A stretch of 5,151 nt of DNA from an uncultured Collinsella sp. (lineage in GTDB: Bacteria; Actinomycetota; Coriobacteriia; Coriobacteriales; Coriobacteriaceae). The translations under genes and the position numbers were made by a program. The stretch lies in the NCBI GenBank assembly GCA_958346935.1, contig CATVTM010000108.1, positions 1 through 5,151 of the forward strand, given 5' to 3'. Below, one piece after another: positions 1-5,151 of the stretch (position 1 is its first letter; every line of letters begins with the position of its first letter). The notes beneath the pieces are model-generated. The model made no database searches. It saw only the letters and a program-made list of their open reading frames with translations, and was not told the origin of the DNA.

Positions 1-2113
1 GATGCGCCAGCAGACGCAGCTCGATCTGCGAGTAGTCCACCGCCAAAAAGACGCTTCCCTCGCCTGCCGAAAACGCCGTCTTGACGGTACGGCCCAGCTC
101 AGAGCGCGTCGGGATGTTCTGCAGGTTCGGGTCGCTCGAGGACAGACGCCCCGTTGCCGTGATGGTCTGGTTGTACGTAGTGTGTACGCGGCCGTCGCCT
201 CGGCGTAGCGGGCCCAGCGTGTCCAGATAGGTGGACTTGATCTTAGACTTCTCACGCCAGTCCAAGATCAGACGCACGATTTCGTGGTCACGCGCAAGGT
301 CGCTCAGCACCTTGGCGTTGGTCGAATAATAGCCGCGCTTGGTCTTCTTGAGGCCCTTGGTCGGAAGCCCCATCACATCAAAGAGCACATGCGACAGCTG
401 CATAGGACTGCCAATATTAAAGGTCTCGTCACCCGCCAGGTCGCGAATACTGCGCTCAACCTCGGTAATCTGGGTCGCCAGACCCTCGGACAGACTGTGC
501 AGACGGTCGGGGTCCACGAGCATGCCCGCGCGCTCCATCTTGGCAAGTACCGGAACGAGCGGCATCTCGATGCCATCGAACACGTTGGCGGCATTCTCAC
601 GGGCCATGCACTCGCGCAACGGCGCCACGAGCGCCAGCGTCAGAGCCGCAGTACGGGCGGCAGGCGCCGGAGCGTCCTCACAAGCACCCTCTGCGCCGCG
701 CGCCGCAGGCAGCGCCATCTGCAGATACGTATCGGCCAGATATGCCTCGTCAAACTCGGAGCGGTCGGAATCCAACAGGTAAGCGGCGACCACGGTGTCG
801 AAGATGCACGTGGAATCGACTGCTAGCGGATCCATGAGCTCGGGCTCAGAAGAATCGATGGGCGAAAGCTCGTGCAGCAGCGCCTTCGTATCCGGGCTCG
901 CCACGCGGCCCTCCATAAACAGGCGCGCAAGCACGCCGGCGATCACACCGTGAGCGAAGTTGAAGCCATCGACTACGGCAGTGGAGGCGCCGTCGCCCTC
1001 CTCGAGCGCGAACAGGCCCTTGGACGTCGCCAACCACAGCGTGCGCGTCAGTCCAAAGAGCGCGCCCTCTTCCTTGTCGTCGTCCACCACGGCGGCGACC
1101 CACTCGCCGGCATCAATCGCGCGGGAGACCTCAGCCGCAACGGCACCAAGCGCGTCGGCATCGCCGGCGGCCGCGCGAACCATAGCAGGTATCTCAAACA
1201 CACTAGAGGCAGCAGCAGCCCCGCCCTCGCCGCCGATCAGCGCCAAGAAACGGTTCTGCATGGCGGTGATACCAAGCGTACCCAGCGCCGCGGAAACCTC
1301 ATCGGCAGAAAACGCCGGGAAGGACGTCGCCTCAAAGTCGAGCTCGACGGGCGCATCGGTGCGAATGGTTGCGACCTTGCGGCTCAGTAGTGCGTCGTCG
1401 ATGTGTGCACGCAGGTTCTCGCCCATCTTGCCCTTGACCTCGTCGGCATGCGCGATGACCTCGTCCAGGCTACCGTACTGTGCGATGAGCGCACTCGCCT
1501 TTTTGGGACCGATGCCCGGTACGCCGGGGATGTTATCGGACGTGTCGCCCTTCAGACCATAAAAGTCGGGCACGAGCGCCGGCGTGATGCCGTGATACAG
1601 ATCGTCCACGCTCTCGGGCGTCATGATCGCCACGTCGGACAGGCCCTTGCGGGTCGAGACCACGTTGACGTGCTCGGTCACGAGTTGATACATGTCGCGG
1701 TCGCCGGTCACCAGTAGCATGTCGCAGCCGGCCTCTTCACCCAGGCGCGCCATGGTTCCCAGGATATCGTCGCCTTCCCAGCCCTCGGACTGCAAAATCG
1801 GCACGTTGAGCGCGGCGAGCAGCTCCTTGATCATCGGAAACTGTGCATGCAGATCGGGATCCATGGGCGGGCGCTGAGCCTTGTACTGCGGCAGCATCTC
1901 CATGCGCACGCGCGGCTTGCCCTTGTCAAACGCCACAACAACGCCGTCGGGGTTAAAGGCGTCAATCATCTTGAGAAACATGTTCAGAAAGCCGAAGATC
2001 GCGTTGGTGGGGCGCCCGTCCGGCGCATTCATGGTGGGCGGCACGGCGTGGAAGGCGCGGTGCATGAGCGAGTTGCCGTCGATAACGGCAAAGGTGCGGC
2101 GCTTGTCAGACAT
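1..2113 (-). CDS. polA: DNA polymerase I, N-terminal 704 residues (partial at left edge)
   Basis: DNA polymerase I fills gaps in excision repair and removes RNA primers from Okazaki fragments. The 5'-3' exonuclease domain (about residues 1-290) looks intact: VIDGNSLMHRAF with D12, AFDKGK with D63, EGWEGDD (E113, D115, D116), TGDRD (D138, D140) and GLKGDTSDNIPGVPGIG (D190, D193) with its helix-hairpin-helix. Residues about 330-500 correspond to the 3'-5' exonuclease domain but lack its catalytic carboxylates. The polymerase domain begins near residue 510: REKSKIKSTYLDTL in the thumb, TGRLSSSDPNLQNIP at about 654-668, and motif A DYSQIELR with catalytic D693. The gene leaves the window after LLAH-704; about 200 residues with motifs B and C are missing because of the edge, not because of a mutation. 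The start is set by a GAGG Shine-Dalgarno at 2122-2125, 8 bases from the ATG, and D12 matches D13 of E. coli. It is divergent from the aminopeptidase. Confidence 0.97.
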   Translation of the reverse strand, partial: MSDKRRTFAVIDGNSLMHRAFHAVPPTMNAPDGRPTNAIFGFLNMFLKMIDAFNPDGVVVAFDKGKPRVRMEMLPQYKAQRPPMDPDLHAQFPMIKELLAALNVPILQSEGWEGDDILGTMARLGEEAGCDMLLVTGDRDMYQLVTEHVNVVSTRKGLSDVAIMTPESVDDLYHGITPALVPDFYGLKGDTSDNIPGVPGIGPKKASALIAQYGSLDEVIAHADEVKGKMGENLRAHIDDALLSRKVATIRTDAPVELDFEATSFPAFSADEVSAALGTLGITAMQNRFLALIGGEGGAAAASSVFEIPAMVRAAAGDADALGAVAAEVSRAIDAGEWVAAVVDDDKEEGALFGLTRTLWLATSKGLFALEEGDGASTAVVDGFNFAHGVIAGVLARLFMEGRVASPDTKALLHELSPIDSSEPELMDPLAVDSTCIFDTVVAAYLLDSDRSEFDEAYLADTYLQMALPAARGAEGACEDAPAPAARTAALTLALVAPLRECMARENAANVFDGIEMPLVPVLAKMERAGMLVDPDRLHSLSEGLATQITEVERSIRDLAGDETFNIGSPMQLSHVLFDVMGLPTKGLKKTKRGYYSTNAKVLSDLARDHEIVRLILDWREKSKIKSTYLDTLGPLRRGDGRVHTTYNQTITATGRLSSSDPNLQNIPTRSELGRTVKTAFSAGEGSVFLAVDYSQIELRLLAH

Positions 2114-2120
2114 ATTGAAT

Positions 2121-2127
2121 ACCTCGC
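2121..2127 (-). promoter_or_regulatory. polA ribosome binding site
   Basis: On the minus strand this reads GCGAGGT, followed by seven bases and then the ATG at 2113. It is a reasonable Shine-Dalgarno and fixes the polA start. The start also agrees with family length at the N-terminus. Confidence 0.7.
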
Positions 2128-2155
2128 TTTGGGCTGGGCACGGTTTGCTCACACC

Positions 2156-2164
2156 AGTTTACAC
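2156..2164 (-). promoter_or_regulatory. possible polA -10 region (weak)
   Basis: The minus strand reads GTGTAAACT, a four-of-six match to TATAAT (TAAACT), in the AT-richer part of an otherwise very GC-rich spacer. It would place transcription start about 35 bases before the polA ATG. No recognisable -35 box lies at the right distance, since the upstream sequence is the GC-rich inverted repeat. This is a tentative call based on position and composition only. Confidence 0.22.
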
Positions 2165-2173
2165 GCTCCCCGC

Positions 2174-2213
2174 CCCGCGGCCACCGCACATCAGGCTTCC
2201 CTGCCGCCGCGGG
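2174..2213. repeat. GC-rich 8-bp inverted repeat in the divergent spacer
   Basis: CCCGCGGC (2174-2181) and GCCGCGGG (2206-2213) are exact reverse complements separated by 24 bases, between the divergent polA and aminopeptidase starts. Each arm contains the palindrome CCGCGG. In such GC-rich sequence an 8-bp match could arise by chance. It could also be a hairpin or a symmetrical protein-binding site. No poly-T follows on either strand, so an intrinsic terminator is unlikely. Confidence 0.35.
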
Positions 2214-2221
2214 CCCGCGCG

Positions 2222-2230
2222 TGATACGAT
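2222..2230 (+). promoter_or_regulatory. possible extended -10 promoter for the aminopeptidase gene (weak)
   Basis: TGATACGAT fits the extended -10 pattern TGnTAnnAT (hexamer TACGAT, four of six). It would start transcription near 2237 and give a leader of about 43 bases before the ATG at 2280. The -35 position is GC-rich and unconvincing. If real, it would exclude the upstream in-frame ATG at 2229 as a start. Confidence 0.28.
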
Positions 2231-2264
2231 GGCTCACGGCACATCAACCAGCACGATCGATCCG

Positions 2265-2271
2265 AAAGGAG
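2265..2271 (+). promoter_or_regulatory. strong Shine-Dalgarno that decides the aminopeptidase start
   Basis: AAAGGAG lies 8 bases before the ATG at 2280, close to the ideal anti-16S match. The reading frame stays open upstream to ATGs at 2229 and far into polA (1881), but those have no comparable site. The start at 2280 is therefore preferred. Confidence 0.85.
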
Positions 2272-2279
2272 CCTGCGTC

Positions 2280-3677
2280 ATGGAGCGTCCCTGCGCATGG
2301 AAAAAGTACACGCCACAGCAAGTCGAGGAACTCGAGGAGCTTTGCCGCGGCTATAAGCAGTTTTTGAGCGAGAATAAGACCGAGCGCCTGTGCGTCAAGA
2401 CCGGCATCAAGATGGCCGAGGAGGCGGGCTACGTCGACTTGGAGACCGTGATTGCCGAGGGCCGCACGCTCAAGGCCGGCGACAAGGTGTACGCCGCCAA
2501 TCACGGCAAAGACCTCATGCTCGTCAACCTGGGCACCGCCCCGCTCGAGCAGGGCTTTAACATCCTGGGTGCTCACGTGGACTCGCCGCGCCTGGACCTT
2601 AAGCAGAATCCCGCCTTCGAGGCCGGCGACATGGCCTACCTCGACACGCACTACTACGGCGGCGTCAAGAGCTACCACTGGGTGGCCTCCCCGCTTGCAC
2701 TCGTGGGCGTCATCTGCAAAAAGGACGGCACCACCGTCGACATCAACATCGGCGACAAGGCAGACGATCCGGTCTTTACCATCTCCGACCTGCTGATCCA
2801 CCTCTCGAGCGAGCAGATGTCCAAGCCCGCCAAGGACGCCGTCGACGCCGAGATCCTCGACGTGATCGTGGGCGGCCGTCCCGTCAAGTTCGATGAGGAC
2901 GACAAGGACGCCCCCAAGGAGCCCGTCAAGCAGATGTTCCTGGACATCCTCAAGGAGCAGTACGGCGTCGAGGAGGAGGACTTCCTCTCCGCCGAGATCG
3001 AGGTCGTGCCCGCCGGTCCCGCCCGCGACATGGGCCTCGACCGCTCCATGATTTTGGGCTATGGCCACGACGATCGTGTCTGCGCCTATCCGTCCATGCT
3101 CGCCCAGATCGACGTCGCCAACGTGGAGCGCACGAGCATCACGCTCATCGTCGATAAGGAGGAGATCGGCTCCGTGGGTGCCACCGGTATGACGAGCCGC
3201 TTCTTCGAGAACACCGTCGCCGAGATCATGACGCTCGCCGGCGAGGATAGCCCGCTGGCCCTGCGCCGCGCGCTCGCCCGCAGCCGCATGCTCTCCTCCG
3301 ACGTGTCCGCCGGTTTCGACCCGGGCTATGCCGGCAAGTTCGAGACGAAGAACGCCGCCTTTATGGGTCGTGGCCTGTGCTTTAACAAGTACACGGGCAG
3401 CCGCGGCAAGGGCGGTTCCAACGACGCCGATGCCGAGTACGTGGCCCTCGTCCGCGACATCATGGACGAGGCCGGCGTGGACTTCCAGACCTGTGAGCTC
3501 GGTCGCGTCAACGCGGGCGGTGGCGGCACCATTGCCTACATCATGGCCAAGTATGGCATGAACGTCATCGACTCCGGCGTTGCCGTCCTGTCCATGCACG
3601 CCCTGTGGGAGGTCGCCAACAAGGCCGATATCTACGAGGCCTACCGCGGCTACAAAGCCTTCCTCGAGCGCGCCTAG
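2280..3677 (+). CDS. apeA: M18-family zinc aminopeptidase (type 1)
   Basis: This is a cytosolic metallo-aminopeptidase that removes N-terminal residues from peptides. The family uses a binuclear zinc centre and usually prefers acidic or neutral residues. The protein has 465 residues and no signal peptide, the usual size for the longer bacterial M18 type. Conserved motifs appear in order: GAHVDSPRLDLK with H99, GHDDRVCAY with D264/D265 (one bridges the two metals), VDKEEIGS with E294/E295, SSDVSAGFDP with D341, and SMHALWE with H440 near the C-terminus. The full metal-binding and catalytic set is therefore present. The middle (about residues 200-240) is strongly acidic and lysine-rich and fits the family's regulatory/dimerisation domain. 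Third codon positions are overwhelmingly G or C, more so than in yaaA downstream, which suggests high expression. The symbol apeA assumes type 1 rather than apeB and rests on length and motif spacing only. Confidence 0.95.
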   Translation: MERPCAWKKYTPQQVEELEELCRGYKQFLSENKTERLCVKTGIKMAEEAGYVDLETVIAEGRTLKAGDKVYAANHGKDLMLVNLGTAPLEQGFNILGAHVDSPRLDLKQNPAFEAGDMAYLDTHYYGGVKSYHWVASPLALVGVICKKDGTTVDINIGDKADDPVFTISDLLIHLSSEQMSKPAKDAVDAEILDVIVGGRPVKFDEDDKDAPKEPVKQMFLDILKEQYGVEEEDFLSAEIEVVPAGPARDMGLDRSMILGYGHDDRVCAYPSMLAQIDVANVERTSITLIVDKEEIGSVGATGMTSRFFENTVAEIMTLAGEDSPLALRRALARSRMLSSDVSAGFDPGYAGKFETKNAAFMGRGLCFNKYTGSRGKGGSNDADAEYVALVRDIMDEAGVDFQTCELGRVNAGGGGTIAYIMAKYGMNVIDSGVAVLSMHALWEVANKADIYEAYRGYKAFLERA

Positions 3678-3710
3678 CAAACCCTCGTAAGGCGCACCAA
3701 ACCAGCCCTT

Positions 3711-3716
3711 TATAAC
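3711..3716 (+). promoter_or_regulatory. possible -10 box for yaaA (weak)
   Basis: TATAAC matches TATAAT at five of six positions and is the most AT-rich hexamer in the spacer, directly before the large stem-loop. No good -35 is visible at a 16-18 base spacing. If used, transcription would begin near 3722, inside the left arm of the stem-loop. It may simply be the AT-rich flank of the hairpin. Confidence 0.25.
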
Positions 3717-3788
3717 TTGCGGTGGAATACGGACTAACCTGGCCTTCAACCGGCCCGCGCAGACCGCATTCCACCGCAACTTCTTTTT
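3717..3788 (+). terminator. large stem-loop with T-rich tail between aminopeptidase and yaaA
   Basis: Arms at 3717-3732 (TTGCGGTGGAATACGG) and 3764-3779 (CCGCATTCCACCGCAA) pair over 16 bases with one A-C mismatch; the outer 12 pairs are perfect. The 31-base loop can form a small inner hairpin, GGCC (3741-3744) with GGCC (3752-3755). The run TTCTTTTT follows at 3781-3788, one base after the right arm. The simplest reading is a rho-independent terminator for the aminopeptidase gene. The long loop, the broken T-run and the position only 15 bases before the yaaA ATG leave two other readings: a leader structure or attenuator for yaaA, or a dispersed palindromic repeat. Confidence 0.55.
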
Positions 3789-3791
3789 GGC

Positions 3792-3798
3792 AGAGGAG
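3792..3798 (+). promoter_or_regulatory. yaaA ribosome binding site
   Basis: AGAGGAG ends five bases before the ATG at 3804. It lies just beyond the T-rich tail of the stem-loop and is not part of either arm, so the hairpin as drawn leaves it free. Confidence 0.75.
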
Positions 3799-3803
3799 AG
3801 TTC

Positions 3804-4613
3804 ATGCTCCAGGTCATCGTTTCACCCGCCAAGCAAATGCGCGCGGCACAAGATGCTTTTGAAGTTCAGGGGATTCCGCCCTTTGCGTGCGAGACCGCCC
3901 AGCTGCACCATGCGCTCTTGGAGATCGAACGAACCGAAGGCGACAGCGGCCTACAAGCTCTGTGGAACGTCAGCGACAAGCTACTGGCCCCTTGTCTCGA
4001 CATTTTGCATGAGTTCGAGCCCATCTTGGGAAACGGCGATCTTGCCGATTCCGGTATCGCCCGTCACCTCTCCCCTGCCGTCATGTCCTATCACGGCATT
4101 CAGTACCAGAGCATGGCACCCGAGGTAATGGATGCCGAACAGCTCGCCTGGCTGCAAAGCCACCTGTGGATCCTCTCCGGCCTCTACGGGTGCGTTCGTC
4201 CCTTTCATGCCGTTGAACCGTATCGGCTGGAGATGGGCGCGAAGCTTGCCGTCGACGATGCCCGAGACCTCTACGCGTTTTGGGGCGACAAGCTCGCACG
4301 GGCCATCGCTCCGGCAGGCTCCAACGCTACGATCGTCAACCTCGCCAGCGTAGAGTATGCCAAAGCCGTTCTGCCCCACCTCGCGGACGACGCCACGGCC
4401 GTCACATGCCTCTTTGGCGAGGGTATCCGCAACGGGAAGCCCATCCAACGGTCGACCGCCAGCAAAAAGGCGCGCGGCTCCATGGTGCGGTGGATGGCAG
4501 AAAACAAGCTCGAGGATGCAAGCGAACTTACCGCATTCAACATCGGCTATCGGCACATCCCCGAGCTTTCAGACAAAAACACCCTGGTTTTCATGAACGC
4601 GCAGACACAATAG
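3804..4613 (+). CDS. yaaA: peroxide stress protein YaaA (DUF328/UPF0246 family)
   Basis: YaaA is a cytosolic protein. In E. coli it is induced by OxyR and lowers free intracellular iron, limiting Fenton damage to DNA and proteins; its exact biochemical activity is unsettled. The 269 residues match the family over the full length (E. coli about 258). Visible hallmarks are the N-terminal VSPAK (residues 6-10), SGLYG then VRPFHAVEPYRLEMG (125-145), DLYAFWGD (155-162), IVNLASVEYAKAV (177-189), KKARGSMVRWMAENKL (221-236) and LTAFNIGY (242-249). There is no signal peptide or membrane segment. The start is fixed by AGAGGAG five bases upstream and by the family's MLxxxSPAK beginning. Its codon use is less extreme in third-position G/C than the aminopeptidase, suggesting lower expression. 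No OxyR or PerR box is recognisable upstream; the spacer holds only the stem-loop. It is convergent with the next gene, 23 bases away. Confidence 0.95.
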   Translation: MLQVIVSPAKQMRAAQDAFEVQGIPPFACETAQLHHALLEIERTEGDSGLQALWNVSDKLLAPCLDILHEFEPILGNGDLADSGIARHLSPAVMSYHGIQYQSMAPEVMDAEQLAWLQSHLWILSGLYGCVRPFHAVEPYRLEMGAKLAVDDARDLYAFWGDKLARAIAPAGSNATIVNLASVEYAKAVLPHLADDATAVTCLFGEGIRNGKPIQRSTASKKARGSMVRWMAENKLEDASELTAFNIGYRHIPELSDKNTLVFMNAQTQ

Positions 4614-4636
4614 GCCCGCCGTTTCCAAACACCCCA

Positions 4637-5149
4637 TTACTCCGCCAAGCCATCGGCCTTTGCAATCTCGCTCGTCGAGCCATCTTGGTAGGTAATCTTA
4701 ACGTGCTCTACGTCGGACACCGTAACGCCCGACGGAGGTTCCAGACGCCACTCCGTCAGAGCGATATCCATGGTCGTAGGCACATCGCCCTGATCTTTGA
4801 GCTTCACCGTGAGTGTTTTGAGTGCCTCATCAAACGTCACGCGTTCGATTTCTTCACCCGGAATAGACCCGCCGCTCAACTGCAGCTGCACAAACTCGTC
4901 GCGCGGATACCAGTAGTCGCCCGGTGCGGCAACGGTATAGCCGCCCGCGACCCTCACCGTCATTATCGGCAGGGCATCATCAGTCTCGAACTCCCAGGAA
5001 GCGCCGCGACCGCCAAACGTCCAAATACAAAAGGCAATCACCAGCACGGCAAGCACCGCAAAGCCAATCGCGACCAACCCATGGTGCGCACGGCCCTCCT
5101 CGGCCGATACATCCCATTGCGTCTCTCGATATAGATGCTTGTCTTCCAT
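4637..5149 (-). CDS. hypothetical single-pass membrane protein
   Basis: I do not recognise this 170-residue protein. Residues 1-23 are hydrophilic and charged (MEDKHLYRET start). Residues about 24-45 are a single hydrophobic helix (GLVAIGFAVLAVLVIAFCIW). The remaining 125 residues are soluble, rich in beta-prone V/T/I stretches and acidic residues, without conserved cysteines or an obvious catalytic motif; the ending VKITYQDGSTSEI looks like beta strands. C41 has no lipobox, so a lipoprotein is unlikely. A short N-terminal tail inside and a folded domain outside is the likeliest topology, but it is not firm. The ATG lies two bases from the window edge, so its ribosome binding site is unseen and the true start could be further upstream. 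It ends in TAA, tail-to-tail with yaaA. Base composition matches the neighbours, giving no sign of recent transfer. That it is a real gene is inferred from the membrane-protein architecture and tight packing. Confidence 0.78.
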   Translation of the reverse strand: MEDKHLYRETQWDVSAEEGRAHHGLVAIGFAVLAVLVIAFCIWTFGGRGASWEFETDDALPIMTVRVAGGYTVAAPGDYWYPRDEFVQLQLSGGSIPGEEIERVTFDEALKTLTVKLKDQGDVPTTMDIALTEWRLEPPSGVTVSDVEHVKITYQDGSTSEIAKADGLAE

Positions 5150-5151
5150 GT

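Noticed and set aside
284..1717. Several plus-strand open frames across 284-826, 872-1390, 960-1562 and 1403-1717
   Set aside because: They lie opposite polA, whose minus-strand frame is continuous and shows polymerase I motifs from end to end. Their products are Arg/His- or Ser/Ala-rich shadows without recognisable domains.
1881..2279. N-terminal extension of the aminopeptidase to ATGs at 1881 or 2229
   Set aside because: The extension would overlap polA, has no family similarity, and the strong AAAGGAG eight bases before 2280 marks the real start.
2244..3779. Long minus-strand open frame (511 codons) opposite the entire aminopeptidase gene
   Set aside because: It mirrors the aminopeptidase codons in a GC-rich gene where antisense stops are rare. 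Its product is a low-complexity Gly/Val/His/Asp-rich sequence with no motif, and its start falls inside the right arm of the stem-loop. The plus-strand frame carries all M18 zinc-ligand motifs.
3981..4556. Minus-strand 191-codon open frame opposite yaaA
   Set aside because: yaaA is full length with all family motifs on the plus strand; the antisense product has no recognisable feature.
4614..4636. Possible bidirectional terminator between yaaA and the convergent membrane-protein gene
   Set aside because: The 23 bases contain no inverted repeat or T-run that I can see; termination must rely on sequence inside the genes or on other factors.
4280..5134. Plus-strand 284-codon open frame overlapping yaaA and the membrane-protein gene
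   Set aside because: It runs through yaaA in another frame and then antisense to the 4637-5149 gene. Its product is Arg/His-rich with no domain, and no ribosome binding site is evident.
1..5151. CRISPR array, tRNA/rRNA, insertion sequence, phage or defence genes
   Set aside because: I found no regularly spaced direct repeats, tRNA-like cloverleaf, transposase motif, terminal repeats or defence-related domain; almost all of the window is accounted for by four chromosomal genes.

Overview
This is a GC-rich window (about 60% by eye, with many codons ending in G or C) of ordinary bacterial chromosome. Gene content and protein style point to a high-GC Gram-positive, most likely a gut actinobacterium of the class Coriobacteriia (Collinsella-like). 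That placement is an inference from overall resemblance, not from a database match. I see no phage, plasmid, IS, CRISPR, tRNA or rRNA signal.

Layout: (1) Positions 1-2113, minus strand, hold the first 704 codons of polA (DNA polymerase I). The gene runs off the left edge just after polymerase motif A. (2) Positions 2114-2279 are a 166-base divergent intergenic region carrying both ribosome binding sites, weak -10-like boxes and a GC-rich inverted repeat. (3) Positions 2280-3677, plus strand, hold a complete M18-family zinc aminopeptidase, probably type 1 (apeA). (4) Positions 3678-3803 are a 126-base spacer dominated by a large near-perfect stem-loop (arms 3717-3732 and 3764-3779) followed by a T-rich run. 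(5) Positions 3804-4613, plus strand, hold a complete yaaA (peroxide-stress protein, DUF328/UPF0246). (6) Positions 4637-5149, minus strand, hold a gene for a 170-residue single-pass membrane protein of unknown function, convergent with yaaA; its start lies two bases from the right edge.

The genes do not form an obvious pathway. They are DNA repair and Okazaki-fragment processing (polA), peptide turnover (aminopeptidase), iron and peroxide stress protection (yaaA), and an unknown envelope protein. polA and the aminopeptidase are divergently transcribed. The aminopeptidase and yaaA are co-oriented but separated by the stem-loop, so they are either two transcription units or one unit with a structured, possibly attenuating, spacer.

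I did not find a convincing undescribed system. The items most worth a second look are the stem-loop before yaaA, the complete loss of the proofreading active site in the polymerase, and the unrecognised membrane protein.
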